NCBI GenBank assembly: GCA_030062745.1
Contig: CP099846.1
Span: forward strand, 26,247,201-26,311,200
DNA length: 64,000 bases
Origin: Capitulum mitella
Lineage: Eukaryota; Arthropoda; Thecostraca; Pollicipedomorpha; Pollicipedidae
Direction: 5' to 3'
Position 1 is the stretch's first letter. Every line of letters begins with the position of its first letter. A program made the position numbers and the translations under genes. This document shows positions 23,186 to 35,485 of this stretch, piece by piece. The notes beneath the pieces were generated by a model. The model was not told the DNA's origin. It did no database searches and worked only from the letters and a program-made list of their open reading frames with translations.

Positions 23186-26100
23186 TCAGTCCAGGTGGTC
23201 CATGATCCAGTCCAGGTACTCGGTGACCCGCGTGTACACGCCGGGCACGCGCGGGTCGGCGCACTTGTAGCCGAACGAGACCACGCCGATCGTGTACCAG
23301 TAGTCGCCGTCAGGCGCCGGGAACATCATCGGGCCGCCGCTATCGCCCTGCGGAGTGGTAGGGGCTTCAGTCATGTCTCCGAATCACGACAGGCGCTCGC
23401 TGACGACAGACGCTCACCGGCGACAGGAGATCGCTGACGGCAGGAGCTCATTCGCGACGGACGTTCATCCATGACAGGTGCTCACTGGCGACAGATCACT
23501 GACGACAGGCACTCGCTGACGACAGGAGATCACTGACGACAGGCACTCACTTACGACTGGAGCCCATTCGCGACAGGAACTCGTTCAAGAGTCGCGACAG
23601 GCAGTCGCTCACGACAAGAGCTTGTTCACGACAAGAACTCACTCAAGACCGGAGCTCACTGGCGACACGTCCTCATGCACGACAGGTGCCCACTGACGAC
23701 AGGAGCTCGTTCACGATAGGTCCTCACTAACGACAGGTGTTCAGTCACGACAGGCGCTCTCACAACCCAGCCACGGGCCGTTCGGGTCCCAGTCCACGCG
23801 TGGCTGAGTCGCGGTCGCTCATTTACGATCCAGCTATGGGAACACCAAGCAGAGTAGACATACGTCGGGTAATTATGTGTGGGAACACTGATGTGCGTCA
23901 TCAGTGGACATCAGCCTCGGTCTGCGGGTGAAACGAACAACTTGTGCAAGATGGGTACGGATTTTTATTGCCTGTAAAAGCTAAACACAGATATCTTGAA
24001 TTTTGCATCTGAGAATGTCAAATGGTGGGCTTGTGATCACGGCTTTGCATGTGGACACGTTCAGGAAACAGACAATATTTTGCAGCGCAGGGTCGTGGTG
24101 ATTATTTCTGGGCGACTCGTCTTCACGGGTAATACGTCATGATGCTCTTCGTATATCGCACCGCATCACTCACGATTACCGCATGTTGTCCCGACACCAT
24201 CGAGTCAAGCCTGTCACCCGCAAACGCCTCAGTTGAACTGTGGAACCTGCTCGTCGCCGACCTCACCTGGCAGGCGTCTCTCCCTGGACTGCGTGCGCAG
24301 AGCACGTTCTTGGTGATGGTGATCTGCTTGAACTTCTTGTAGCGCCGCGTACACCGTTTCTGCGGCACCACCCTGACCTGGGCGTGCAGCAGTTTGGCGC
24401 TGGCCGCGCCTCCTGCAATCACGCGGTCACGTTACGACGGAAGTTTGTCGGCTTCGTGACCGGCCGGCGCGGCGTTCCGCTATCCCCGGCCGCCTTTTCT
24501 TTGGTCTACACGCGGCTTACGGCGGTTCGTTTCCGAGCGTGATCGCGTCGGATTACAGGGGCGGCGAAAAGTGATGAGCACGCGGGACGGAATGCGAAGC
24601 TGCGAAACCGATACGATGGTTCATTTCTTGGGACGCGAGCGCATGTTTTCAACGTGTAAAACGGCAAGTTGACATTATTCAAAATACGGATAAATACAGC
24701 GACGAAACATGATTCAAGCCCTATTTTCGCCGCGGTGATTAACTCCATTTGATTTACGACCAATAGCCTCATACAAGATTGTGGCGATAGCACCCTTGCT
24801 TCTTTGTGGTTCGGCAAGTGGTGAATAAAACAGCTATTAAAACTAACAAAAGACGAAATCTGTTCTAAAGGATTTGTCTATTTTAAACGCAAACCAAAAA
24901 TAGCAATGGCTGGTACAGGCCATCACAAAATGCTTAGTTAGCAACTAAGACAGGTTTATGAAAGTTGTGGCTTTTTAATTTCGGAATACTTTGGTGTACA
25001 GACGATGCTTACTGTATCTGACAGCTCCCCAGCCGGCTATGAATGGCTTCTTGCCATCCAGGTCCAATTTCTTCATGTTTTCGTTAAAAGGTAGGCATAC
25101 CGTATGACGCGCGACTGTAAACAGAGAAAGTTCGTTACAGTTGTTACATGAAAAACAGCACGCATATTATTTCTGAATGGTGACGTCTGATGAAGACTGG
25201 TAGTGCAGATGACCGAAACACGGCTGGTGCCAGCAAAAGCGTTGATCGGTTTTGGCCATATCAGAAGACCTCTGATTGAATTCACTGCTGTGATTCGCAC
25301 TTCTGCGATTGGTTGAAAAATGGCGGAGCAAAGTCTGTATCGTAAAGAGAAGTCTTTACGTGGTTTAAGCGCTTTTAGCAAAACCGCATGGATTTGCTCT
25401 TATCATTGTTTAAAACAACAACGAACCAGCCATAGTCATGTCGGCTATACATGAGGGCTTGGCCTAAGTATAGTCGACAATGAACGGAGTTTAGTGCACG
25501 AGGCTGAATAGCAAAATTGCGCCATTGCGCAGTTCGCATCAAATCTGGATGGAAAATGGAAGGATGCCAGAGGGAACATCAGACTTCCATTTTCAGGAGC
25601 AGGAGCAGCGTGGGGAGCAGCGTGGGGAAAAGAAGGGAACAGTGCAAGCTCACCATACAACTGTTAGCCTGCGAATGACCACAGTGAGCTCCAGAGGATC
25701 CATGAGATGCTCCAGGCGAATAACGTGAGCTCGGGGGGGGGGGGCAAGGGCCTAAGCCAGGAATTCGTTCCGCTGGAAGTCACGGGAATTGAGGGAGGAC
25801 TGGAGTCGCTGACCAGTGACGTCACTACGAATCCGCAACAGGTGCGTCTGGGAGGCTGGCAGCATGGCTGGGGAGGGCCCATGAGCATTTGTGCAGCTGC
25901 GTCACATTGACACGCAAAGTAATTGCAGGACCAATGACTTCCCGGGATCAAAAATATTCTTCGAGTGCCAGGCCAGAGCCCTCTCGTCCCCCCTGATGGC
26001 GTGTCAGTCTTTGACCCGTGACGGCAACTCCACATCCCGCGGGGCGATGCCCACACAAACAGCCCCAGCGGCTCACAGTTGAACTCGACCGGCTCCTCCA

Positions 26101-29100
26101 GCACCAGGATGGCGATGTCGTTGGCGAAGGTGCGCGTGTTGTACTGCTCGTGCAGCCGGCGCTCGACGACGCGGTAGTTCTTGGCCGTGTCCACGTCGGT
26201 CTCATTGGCCAGGTCGTGGTCGCCAATGCGGGCCCAGTTCCTGAAAGTGGCCAGGCGCCGGCGTCAGCGGTGCGGACCCGGCGCAGCGTGTCCGTTCGGA
26301 CCGACGGAAGGCCAAGCAGAAGCCTGCCGTCTGGGTGGAGAGCCCGGTTATGGACCGGATGGCCGCTCTCATTTTGCCCATCCACCCGTCAGACGGTGCA
26401 AATGATTGGCCGCTGTGCGCTGCGTGGTAAAAGAAGTTGATACGCAGCAGTCATGTTGTCGCGATGCAGAATGGTGGCAGCATCAACGGAAGAATAGAAC
26501 TTCCAAAGCCAGGAAGACACACGGCAGTCACAATAACGTATGCAAACAGCATGCAGCGCCAATTGATGGACGGGCAACGGCATGCACCCGTCCGCTTATG
26601 ATGACAGAGAAATCATCACCACTTCACGCTTCACGGGTGAGTCCCTGAGCCAGTGTCAAAACGGCAGCTTAAGGAGGACCTCTCCGTTTCTGCGTCACCC
26701 ATCCAGCCCGACCGCGGGACGCGTCGTCATCGTCGCGTCGTTGCCAGAGCCCAGCCCCGAACCGGGCCACTCACAGGTTGTCCTTGCCGAAAATGCAGTG
26801 GGCGGCGGTGAGCACGTGCCGATCCGTGATGAGGGCGCCGCCGCACTGGAACTCGATCTCGCCGTCCGTCTCGTACCCCAGCGCCGCCATCCACGGCCAC
26901 TCGGCTGTTGGCATCACGGCGCGTCACAGCCACATCACGGCCACGTCACAGTCACGGCGCGATCACGTCACAGCCATGGCACAGCCACGTCTAAGTCATG
27001 TCTCAAACCCTGAACGGGCACGTCATGGCCACGTTACAGCCACGTCTTATTCACGTCACAGTCACGTCACAGCCACGGCACAGCCACGTCTTAGTCACGT
27101 TTCAAACCCGGCACAGCCACGTCACAACCACTTAAAAGCCACGACACAGCCACAGCAGTGGTGCCTCGGGTCGGAGCTGAGAGGACTTCCATGCTACAGG
27201 ACTTAAAGAATGATACGAAAGCCGGCCACGAATTTGTTTTGAACTTAAAAAGAGGTAACACCATCTTACAAGGCGCAACTGTTTTAACAACCAGCACTGC
27301 CTGATCTTGTACTTTCCGATGATATGAATTCAGACTTTGTAGTCTGTTTTGCATGTTGTATGCCTTTTTATGTTCTGTGCGTAAATCATTTGTTTTTTTC
27401 TCAGATTGCCCTATTGCATTCGCCTCTCATGATTCCAAGTTCTGCTCTGTTTTTTTCAATGTACATCGACTCAAATCGTACACTAATCCACTCGTGTGGA
27501 TGATTTAGGGGTAAACTGAACTAAACTGAACAGGCATTCAGCGCCACTCGGCGGCTGACAGCGTTACAACAGCTCCACCAGAGCATCACAGGACGTCAGT
27601 GATCGCCGGCGCAGCTGATGTCCCGGCCGGACGGACGTGATGTCAGCGTACGTGACGCACGTCAGAACCGCGCGTGACGGCATGTGGTCGGTCGAAACCG
27701 AACGGGATCAAGAACAGAACGCAGCGTCCGGCACTGCGGTTGAGGGGGCCGGTTCCGTTTGATCTTCCGGAGACGAGGCGCGCTGCTAACGGAATCATCT
27801 CGCGAACAGAGGACGTGCGGTCACCATGACGAGCGTGCGCCGTCATAGTGTGAGTCAGTGCGCCGCACGGAAGCAAGTGGCAGTGGCCGGAAATGCTCGG
27901 TGATTGAGACGTCGGCAGACAATGAAGTAGGACATTATGATTCACCCATGACTCACGCCAAAAAGAATGAAACGAAATGAGAGGAAGGAATAACAAATAA
28001 ATTGCACCTCATTGCACATTGCTCATTGCATACGTTGCGACAGCCACGTAAGCAGCATTGCTTCAAATGGTAAATGAATGGTGGTGTACCCTTTCTCTAG
28101 GCTGCTCGTTGGCCAGCTCTCTCACCTCGCTCGGACTCGGTGCCGCCGACGATCCTGGTGCCGGTGACGTTCCTGTAGCCGCAGGCCGGCGGTCCCGGCA
28201 TGCGGTAGCCCTTCTCGTCGCGACCCGTCCTGGCCTCGCCCTCGACGTCGGCCTTCTCTCCGCCTGCGTCGCCGCCGGCCGCGGCCTCGGTGGCGGGCGG
28301 CTCGGTCGGAGAGCTCGCCTCGGTCGTCGGCGGGGCGGCGCTGCTGGGAGTCTCCGCCTCGGCGGCAGCGGGCTCCGTGGCGGCCTCGGCGGCGACCTTG
28401 GTCACGCCCTCCGGCGTCAGGGACGAGGGCGAGGGCGATGGGGAAGGCGAGGGTGAAGTCGATGCGGGAGATGAAGTCACCTCCGGCGCTGGCGTGACCT
28501 CCGAGGCGGCCGTGGTGGGCTCAGAGCTGGTGGAGGGAGCGGGTGGTGCGTCCGTTGAGGAGGGTGCAGGAGGGGGCTTGGCAGTCGTGGTTGTCGTCGT
28601 GGTCGTGGACGTCGTCGTTGGCGCCGAAGTAGTGGTTGACGCGGCTGTGGTCGTCGAAGGCGTCGTCGTGGTGGTCGTCGTGGTAGTGGTCGTGGAAGAA
28701 GTCGTAGTCGTCGGAGTCGGAGGCGCCCGCGCTGCTTCCAGCGCTGTATCGGGGCAGCAGAGCAGGGGTACAGACCTCTCGAAGCGGCAGATGGACTTCT
28801 TCAGGAAGATCATGTTCCGCCGGTCCAGCTTGGCGAGTATGTTCCTGAGCGGCGGGCACTTGTTGATCTGGACGCACTGTCCGAGCTCGCGGCGCGGCGA
28901 GCGGCAGGCGTTCCGGCGCGCCGACCTCCCCGTCAGCAAGATCTCCGTCTCGCTGCCCGAGACCGAGCTGGGCCCGAACATCTCCTCGTCCGGGTCCGGG
29001 AAGTAGAAGGTGCCGCCGGCGCCCTCGTCGTCCGGCGGCGGCCGCCGGTTGTCCAGGCTGTTCTGCGGCGGCGGGCGGCCGCTGAAGCGCGCGACGGGCC

Positions 29101-29770
29101 TGTTCAGCGGCGCCTCGCCGTCGCCGCCGGCAGGTGGCCCGTCGGCGGCGGGGCGCGGCCCGCCGACCCCGTCCTGGGCCCCAGGCGAGGGCAGCTGGGG
29201 GGGAGGTGGAATCGCCGGCGTCGGCTCGTCGTCAGGGAAAAAAAACCCTGGAAAATACGCTCGGTGTCAGGAATTCCGACTACAGAACGCGGGCAATGTC
29301 CATCCGAAAGCCGCTCGTCACCGATCTCAAATAGCTAGGCCTCCCGTACATTGATGTGCTCTCCTTCAAGCTATGTGCTACACCCAAGCAAGGATTATTC
29401 CATTACGGTTAGGATCAGTGAAAACATTTCAGCGTTCCAGCAACAAATCGTTCTTTCAGGTATGAAAAATCAGGCCAGAGACACCATGAGTATGCCTCGG
29501 CAGCTCGTCACATCATGCTGTCTGCCGAATGTGACCCGGCAGAGGTCGGCCGTTTCGGAGACTCGAACACGGTCCGGACCGGCCCCTCGAGCGGAGAAGC
29601 TCCGACCGGCCGCACGGCTGCGACCGAGCGGGGCCTCCCGTCAAAAGCCGGCTCTGTTTATGTAAACGTCCCAGAGGTCGGGGGCAGGGGCTCGGACTGT
29701 GCAGCCGTCGCTGACCTTGACACAATAAGGCGGCGCTGGAGAGCAGCAGCAATCGGAGCAGCAGCAGCAT
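23186..29770 (-). CDS. CLIP-domain trypsin-like serine protease 1 (zymogen)
   Basis: Exons on the minus strand: 29770-29716, 29247-28126, 26904-26775, 26240-26077, 25114-25013, 24412-24267 and 23347-23186. Together they encode 626 residues. Domains in order: signal peptide (1-18, leucine-rich, ending LLCQ); a proline-rich stretch with polar repeats; a CLIP domain with six cysteines (C133-C183); a Thr/Ala/Pro/Glu-rich linker to about 370; then CGYRN and the activation site R383|IVGG. The catalytic triad is H428 (LTAAHC), D477 (NDIAIL) and S576 (GDSGGP). D570, six residues before the serine, predicts trypsin-like cleavage after Arg/Lys. The cysteine of TVCLP should hold the light chain to the protease after activation. 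Family knowledge: CLIP proteases act in haemolymph cascades (melanisation, Toll activation, clotting). A CTCCTGCCTCCAG acceptor-like run ends directly before the ATG, so a further 5' exon is possible. Confidence 0.95.
23376..23770. repeat. Degenerate ~20-bp tandem repeat in an intron of protease 1
   Basis: Units resembling GACAGG(A/C)GCTCACTCACGA repeat about twenty times with many substitutions and length changes. The array lies in the last intron, immediately upstream of the acceptor of the GDSGGP exon, leaving only about 25 bases between array and exon. Confidence 0.75.
26935..27155. repeat. Degenerate CACAGCCACGT tandem repeat in an intron of protease 1
   Basis: Short units such as CACAGCCACGTCACAGTCACG recur across about 220 bases. 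The array starts about 30 bases upstream of the exon carrying the catalytic histidine. No coding role. Confidence 0.75.
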
Positions 29771-32700
29771 CTGGAGGCAGGAGCAGCAAGTCACACTGCT
29801 GGACCGTGACGTGGCGGCCGGTTCACGCGGCTAGCGCGGGATGTTCCTCAGAGCAGAGGCTGTCAGTGACAGAGTTCGCTGTCGGCCTGCGGACTGCAGC
29901 CGATCGAAAGACCTGAGACTGTCACGTTTTTACCCATCACTGGAAGTGATGAGGACAAGGCTTCTGGCTATCGCATGGGACAAGGATGAACTTACTTTTT
30001 TTGATTCTCATCTTCAATAACGAAATGTATCCGTTTAGTGGATGAATAGTAATCCATAGTTATGCTGATAATGATTCATAAAACATGCATTGGAACTTAA
30101 GTCAAGCCTGATCAACCTCTCCTTATACATCGAATTTCAATCGTTCGTGATGTCCATACTTTGGATGGTCTGGATACCCATTCGACTGCAGTAATCATGT
30201 GCTTTTTTCTGTCTCTTTCTGTATGGATTTGTCCCCATACAAAGATTTTTAGGCCAGTGTGGACCAAACGTACATCTTGCTTCTGGTGCGAGTGGCCTAC
30301 ATTCTGAATCACCCAAAACCCCACGTACAGTGAAAACATCTTCTGATAAAACTGTGTTCTTTAGGCGCTAGAGTTCGTGAGAGGATACGAAGATAAACTT
30401 TCTCATACTTACATACAAATTGATTTCAAAACCGCCATTTTGCAACACCTGTGCGATTGTCCTAAAATTTGATTCCGTAAAAACAAACTTACTTCGAAGC
30501 GTTATAAACTGTGTTTAACCGCACAGTTGTGTAAGTGCCGTGTATTTTGATGAGAGGGCCGAATTCAAGTTTGACTGAGCGATTCGTTTCTTTTCTTTGT
30601 TTGAGAAAAACGCGAATATTCATTAAAAAGGGCCTGAAACCTCATTGGTTGCGTCTGTGCCCGCGCCATTTTTGTAGCACAAAATGTAGGAACTCTTGTC
30701 GCTGTTGGAAAGTGGATGGATGCCTGGACAAATCAGGCGTCCAGTTTTTAAGCTGTTCTCACCGTGGCTGTCAGTGGCAAGCGGATGAGGTCCGAACCCT
30801 CAGACGCAGACGCCCTTCTCCTCGCGCCGCGCGGTCAACAGAACAGCACCCTGTCGACGCTGTGTCGGGCTGTGCCGCAGCCGGGTCGGCGCCCCACAGC
30901 GCTGTGACAAACCGCACTTCGCAGCGACAGGCGCCGTCCGCTTCTCGTCCTCGCAGAGCTGAGTCGCCGCCGCGTCCGTGAGGCGGCAGTGCGCCGTGCG
31001 ATGTCCCGGTTCTCGCTGCCTCCGAGCGCCGCTCGCGAACGATGACCGGAGGCCGGTTCACTGCGCTGACGCACTCGACTGGAGAGCCACCGTCGGCTGG
31101 CGGCGGCACGCTCGGTTCTGAGTGGCGGCGGCCGCGGCGCGGCGTCGGGATCTCCGGCGTGTGGTGTAAACAGTGGCCGCGGACGCCACTGCGCTGCGCC
31201 CTCGCCGCCGCGCCCGCTGGGGGCAGACCGGGCAGCGCCGTGACGTCAGAGGTGATGCACGTTCTCCTGGACGCGGCGGCTGCGGCAGATAGGAAGCGCC
31301 AGGGGCGTCTGGTCGCTCGCCCTCCCCTCCCCTCGCAGTCACTGTGGGGGGACAGGGCAGCGCCGCAGACGTCAGGTCCCCTGCCAATCCCCTCCCTGGT
31401 AGTCACTGTGGGGGGACAGGGCAGCGCCGCAGACATCAGGTCCCCTGCCCATCCCCTCCCTGGTAGTCACTGTGGGGGGGGGGACAGGGCAGCGCCGCAG
31501 ACGTCAGGTCCCCTGACTATCCCCTCCCTGGTAGTCACTGTGGGGGGGGGGACAGGGCAGCGCCGCAGACGTCAGGTCCCCTGCCCATCCCCTCCCTGGC
31601 AGCCGCCGTTGGTCGTGGGGTCAGACCAAGTGGCGCTTTAGACGTCAGTTACCTTTCCTGCCCGTAGCTGAGCGGCCGGGCAGCGGAGTCGCCGACGTCA
31701 CCGGGTACTAAACAGACCGGAAAATCAAACATGGAAAACGACAGGAGCGGGGAAAGCGACCCTTGCTTCACCAATGGCAAAACCTTAGAATCGCGTCATC
31801 TGGGGGGGAGTCCATTGGAAAATACGATGAACTTGTCTTGTGTGAGGCCCAGGGTCTGTTCTTGGTGATGACGCAGTATTGCGACGACTTGTTGCTTGGC
31901 CGGAGATTTCCGAAAATCATCGGGGGAGTGAGTAGGATTTCAGGCCGTTTCTCCACAGTAACTGTCGTTAACCTAATATGAAAATATCGTGTTATCGGGC
32001 TGCAGACCCCCCACAGGCACGCGGCCAGAATTCACGTGGCCAAGAGGGATGCGGACCCTCGGAAGGGGCCTCATCAGCCCAAGGGGAGCCTCCACCAAAA
32101 AGTGTTAAGATGGCCTCATATAACCTTAAAAAGGACTTCGTCATTTGCAAGGGCCTTTGGTAGTTTCAAGGGAGCCTCGTATAACATCAAGGGTCCTCCT
32201 GTAGCTTGAAGAAGTCTCCCATGGGCCTCCAGTAGCAACATGAAGGGCCCGCCATAGTTTCAGTAGTCATCGTCGGAAATCCCGTAAGCTGTCAAAAGGG
32301 TCAAACGGGGCCTTACCTTTTCCCTAAGGGGGCGACCACCCCCTTCGCCCTATCCCCTCCCTGGCTACGTCCCTGCCTCCCCCGCCCCCGCCCCCAGGAT
32401 CCCCAGTCGTGATCTGGTGTCAGGCCCAAATTCCCCACGAGGTCACCATGCGGAACGCATCCGCAAGGACGTTCGCAGACCACGGAGGTTTCTACGGAAA
32501 AGCCGCCCTTCCGTGCCGGCAGCGTCACGAAACTACGACGAAAGTGTCTTCGACCCAGCGGATGACATTAAATAAACATTTATTTCGTGGACCTTGCAAG
32601 CGTTACCCAGCAAATCACTAAGGCAAGATCTGTGTCGTCCTCTCTGACGGACTCCCAGCTTGTGCGTAAATTTTGCTCCATGACAAAAACATGTGTTTTC

Positions 32701-35485
32701 ATCTTGCTGCTGGTTTCATAGCTTAATTCATGAGAAAACCATTTGAGTTATCCCACGGTTTTACGATGTTTCATCACTTTCTGATGATGTATGTTATGGG
32801 CTAAACATATGTCGTTTTCTCAAAATTATTGGTGACGTCCGACAAGGGCTTTAGCCATTTCATCCAAATAATCATCTTTACGTTCCATGTTACAGCGTCA
32901 AAACGTTGGTAGAACCTGGGGTTCGCCGGAAACACACAAAGCTTCAAATGTAATGGGCTCTGGCAGTATGGGATACGAGCAGAAAAGTTGTTACAAAGAT
33001 TAGGCATTTTATATTTTTCGCCTGACATTTTCTATCATACTTGCAGTAATGAGCCTTCATTATAGTTGTTTCTTTCAAAGTGGTCTCATTTCCGCAGGGA
33101 CGAAGGGTAGCAGCATCGAAAGAGAGATAAAAATAATTAGAACAATTTTGGATTGCTGTTTTTTTTCATATTATCGGACATTCTCCTTCTAGGTCTGCAC
33201 CATATGTTTTCCTTCCAAGTTTCCATTGAAACGTACACTTGTATGATATTTTTTTTTATAATTTTTGGGCAAATTAAAATAAAATGTGAGTAGATATCTC
33301 GTCCTTTGCGTCTGTTTTGTACGTCCTCATAGCCTTGCCCAGTGAGCGTTAACCTCACCCTACGGAGCATCTTTGGTTAAGGCACCCAGCGAGAGTGGGC
33401 CGGTCGGCCCTATAGCCGTTCCAAACTAGGGGGGGGGGGGGCAGAGCATTTGAGTGAAGGCTATGTGATAGCTTGCTCATTTTTCTACAACAAATGCCCA
33501 ATATAGTTTTTATTCTGCTCACTTTCCTGTCCAGCAAAAAAATGGACAGACAAAATGTCATTCATTTCATTCTGTCAAGAAGTGCAGAAAGGAACGGAAT
33601 AGGATCCGAATTGGCCTGCCCTCGTAGGGCGAGAGCTAAACGTGTTCCCGTGGAGCATAAACTCTAGGTCCTCGTTTTGGAAGTGCTCCAGATCCTACCG
33701 GGCTGCCAAACAATGACATGATGTTTTGTAAGTCGTAACATTTATTAAGCCGATAGATTGGTCCACGTATTAGTCATCTAGTTTGCATTTGGTTTTACCT
33801 CGGTTGCAATTATGCCGCTGGATTTTATGCCGTGGATTCAAAGTAACTACGCATTATGTCCGACTCTCATCCGATTAGCCACGGCAAGCCCCTGGCAAAC
33901 TATATAACAAAACGGGAAATTAGGTTTTTCGAAAAAGTCGCTAGACCAAAACGGATTGAAGTCTTAAAGCAGTTTCTCAAAGATTTGTTACGGAAGTCTA
34001 TGATGTAATCAGACATGTATGATGATGGCGTCCTTCTCAGAAAAAGCACCATTAGCGGCGATTGCTGGCGTTTCAGTCACCGAAGGCAATCAGAAAACCA
34101 GAGTCAGAGAACTTTGGCATTGTATTTATGCATTAAACCGCAATGATTTCGTCCAACAATCACGCCACGTCTACATAGAACACATGAGTAAGGTAATGCA
34201 GACAGGCAAATAATTAATCGACCGTCAACGAATGTTAATCACATTTGCGGTGCTCTCCCGCAAAAAAAGAACTTGGGCTGCATTTTGACGATCGATACGT
34301 CAGTGATTACTTTTGTGGTCACGAGAAAATCAAAGTGATCGAGAACCATTATAACACCAGAGATCAGCTTGATTTTAAGAGTACAGGTGGCTACGGTGCT
34401 CAAAGGGTTTTCAGTTCTCAGTCTGAAAAATTATGGGATACTTCAAGTACTGAGATACCTCAGCAGGCCAGCAACACGTAGCATTTCGATCTTCGGGCGC
34501 AAAAAAATGCGACGGCAATCGCACACAGCGAACACCATGGACAGATGGGCAGAGCCGAACAGCAGGTGTGTGGCGGACATTGGATTCCAGTCCCAATCAG
34601 CTAGTAATGTGTCGCATCGTCGGATGTCAGTGGACGACAAAAATTCTCCAGCGCCATCTGGCTCGGTGTCTGGGAAACAATTACCGACCGCCTTATACTC
34701 TGGAACTGTTTGTTTAACGTGGTCAGGGTCCACACAACAAACTCGACTAGAACTGGGCTGCGCCGCCAACGCCACGTACATCGATACGCGCGAGGCAATT
34801 TCATCTCAAACGGACGTTTGAACTCTGGTGGCAGAAAAACGCGTTGGGCAAATGCAGCTACCTGTGGGCCCTGCCAAAAGCATCTTTTGTAGACTTTCTG
34901 ATTCCCGGTATTTCTCCCGGTATTGAGTGTCAACAAAGAGCACACCAGTCGTCAAGTCGTTACATCAGATGCGGCAGGAGAGTGGATCAGCATTCCATGT
35001 CACAGTTGCAAAACCAGTTTGCCATCCATGTGTCGGCGCACGTCTATAAGTCGGCCAGCACCGAGCAACAGCTACTTCCTTCGACCGAATAAATGTCTTC
35101 CAAACTTCGCACTTCCAGCTTTTCCTGCACGTAGGTTAATACATAGCTCCGAATGCCGCACGATTTCCACAGAGGGACTTGTCCAATGCCCTCTTCTGCA
35201 GCGAGACAACAGACAAACGAAAAGCAAGGCTGCTAACGCGGCTGCCCCTTATCTCAACGTGTCATGCCCTTCCGCTATCACATACTCCACGGCGGAACAC
35301 ACAGAGACACACACGGCAGCGCGTTCCCGTGAAGGACTTCAGCGTCCTGAACACGCCGCACTCTGCTCAGCGGCCCGGCGAGCGTCCCCTGGGAGCCAGC
35401 AGGCTCTTCAGCAGCTCACAGAGCCCTGTGCCCGCAGCCGCCGGCCCGGCCAGCCCCGTCAACTGTCCACGCCCGCCGTCCGGCG
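29771..35485. other. Intergenic region between the two CLIP proteases
   Basis: This separates the start of protease 1 from the stop of protease 2 (same strand), so it holds the protease 1 promoter and protease 2 3' UTR. It includes a GC-rich block at about 30770-31330, a minisatellite (31336-31601), and an element end at about 32345-32377 reading CTGGCTACGTCCCTG. The stretch 32400-35480 is mostly AT-rich with a G-run near 33429. I see no further gene. Confidence 0.4.
31336..31601. repeat. ~66-bp minisatellite, four copies
   Basis: Four near-identical units each contain AGTCACTGTGGGGG, a GACAGGGCAGCGCCGCAGAC core, and CCCCTCCCTGG. They differ mainly in the length of the G-run (6 to 10 bases). 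A degenerate fifth unit follows to about 31650, and a related stretch occurs near 31215. The array lies upstream of protease 1. Confidence 0.85.

Noticed and set aside
28290..29006. 238-codon plus-strand frame rich in Val/Gly
   Set aside because: Antisense of the Thr/Ala/Pro linker of protease 1.
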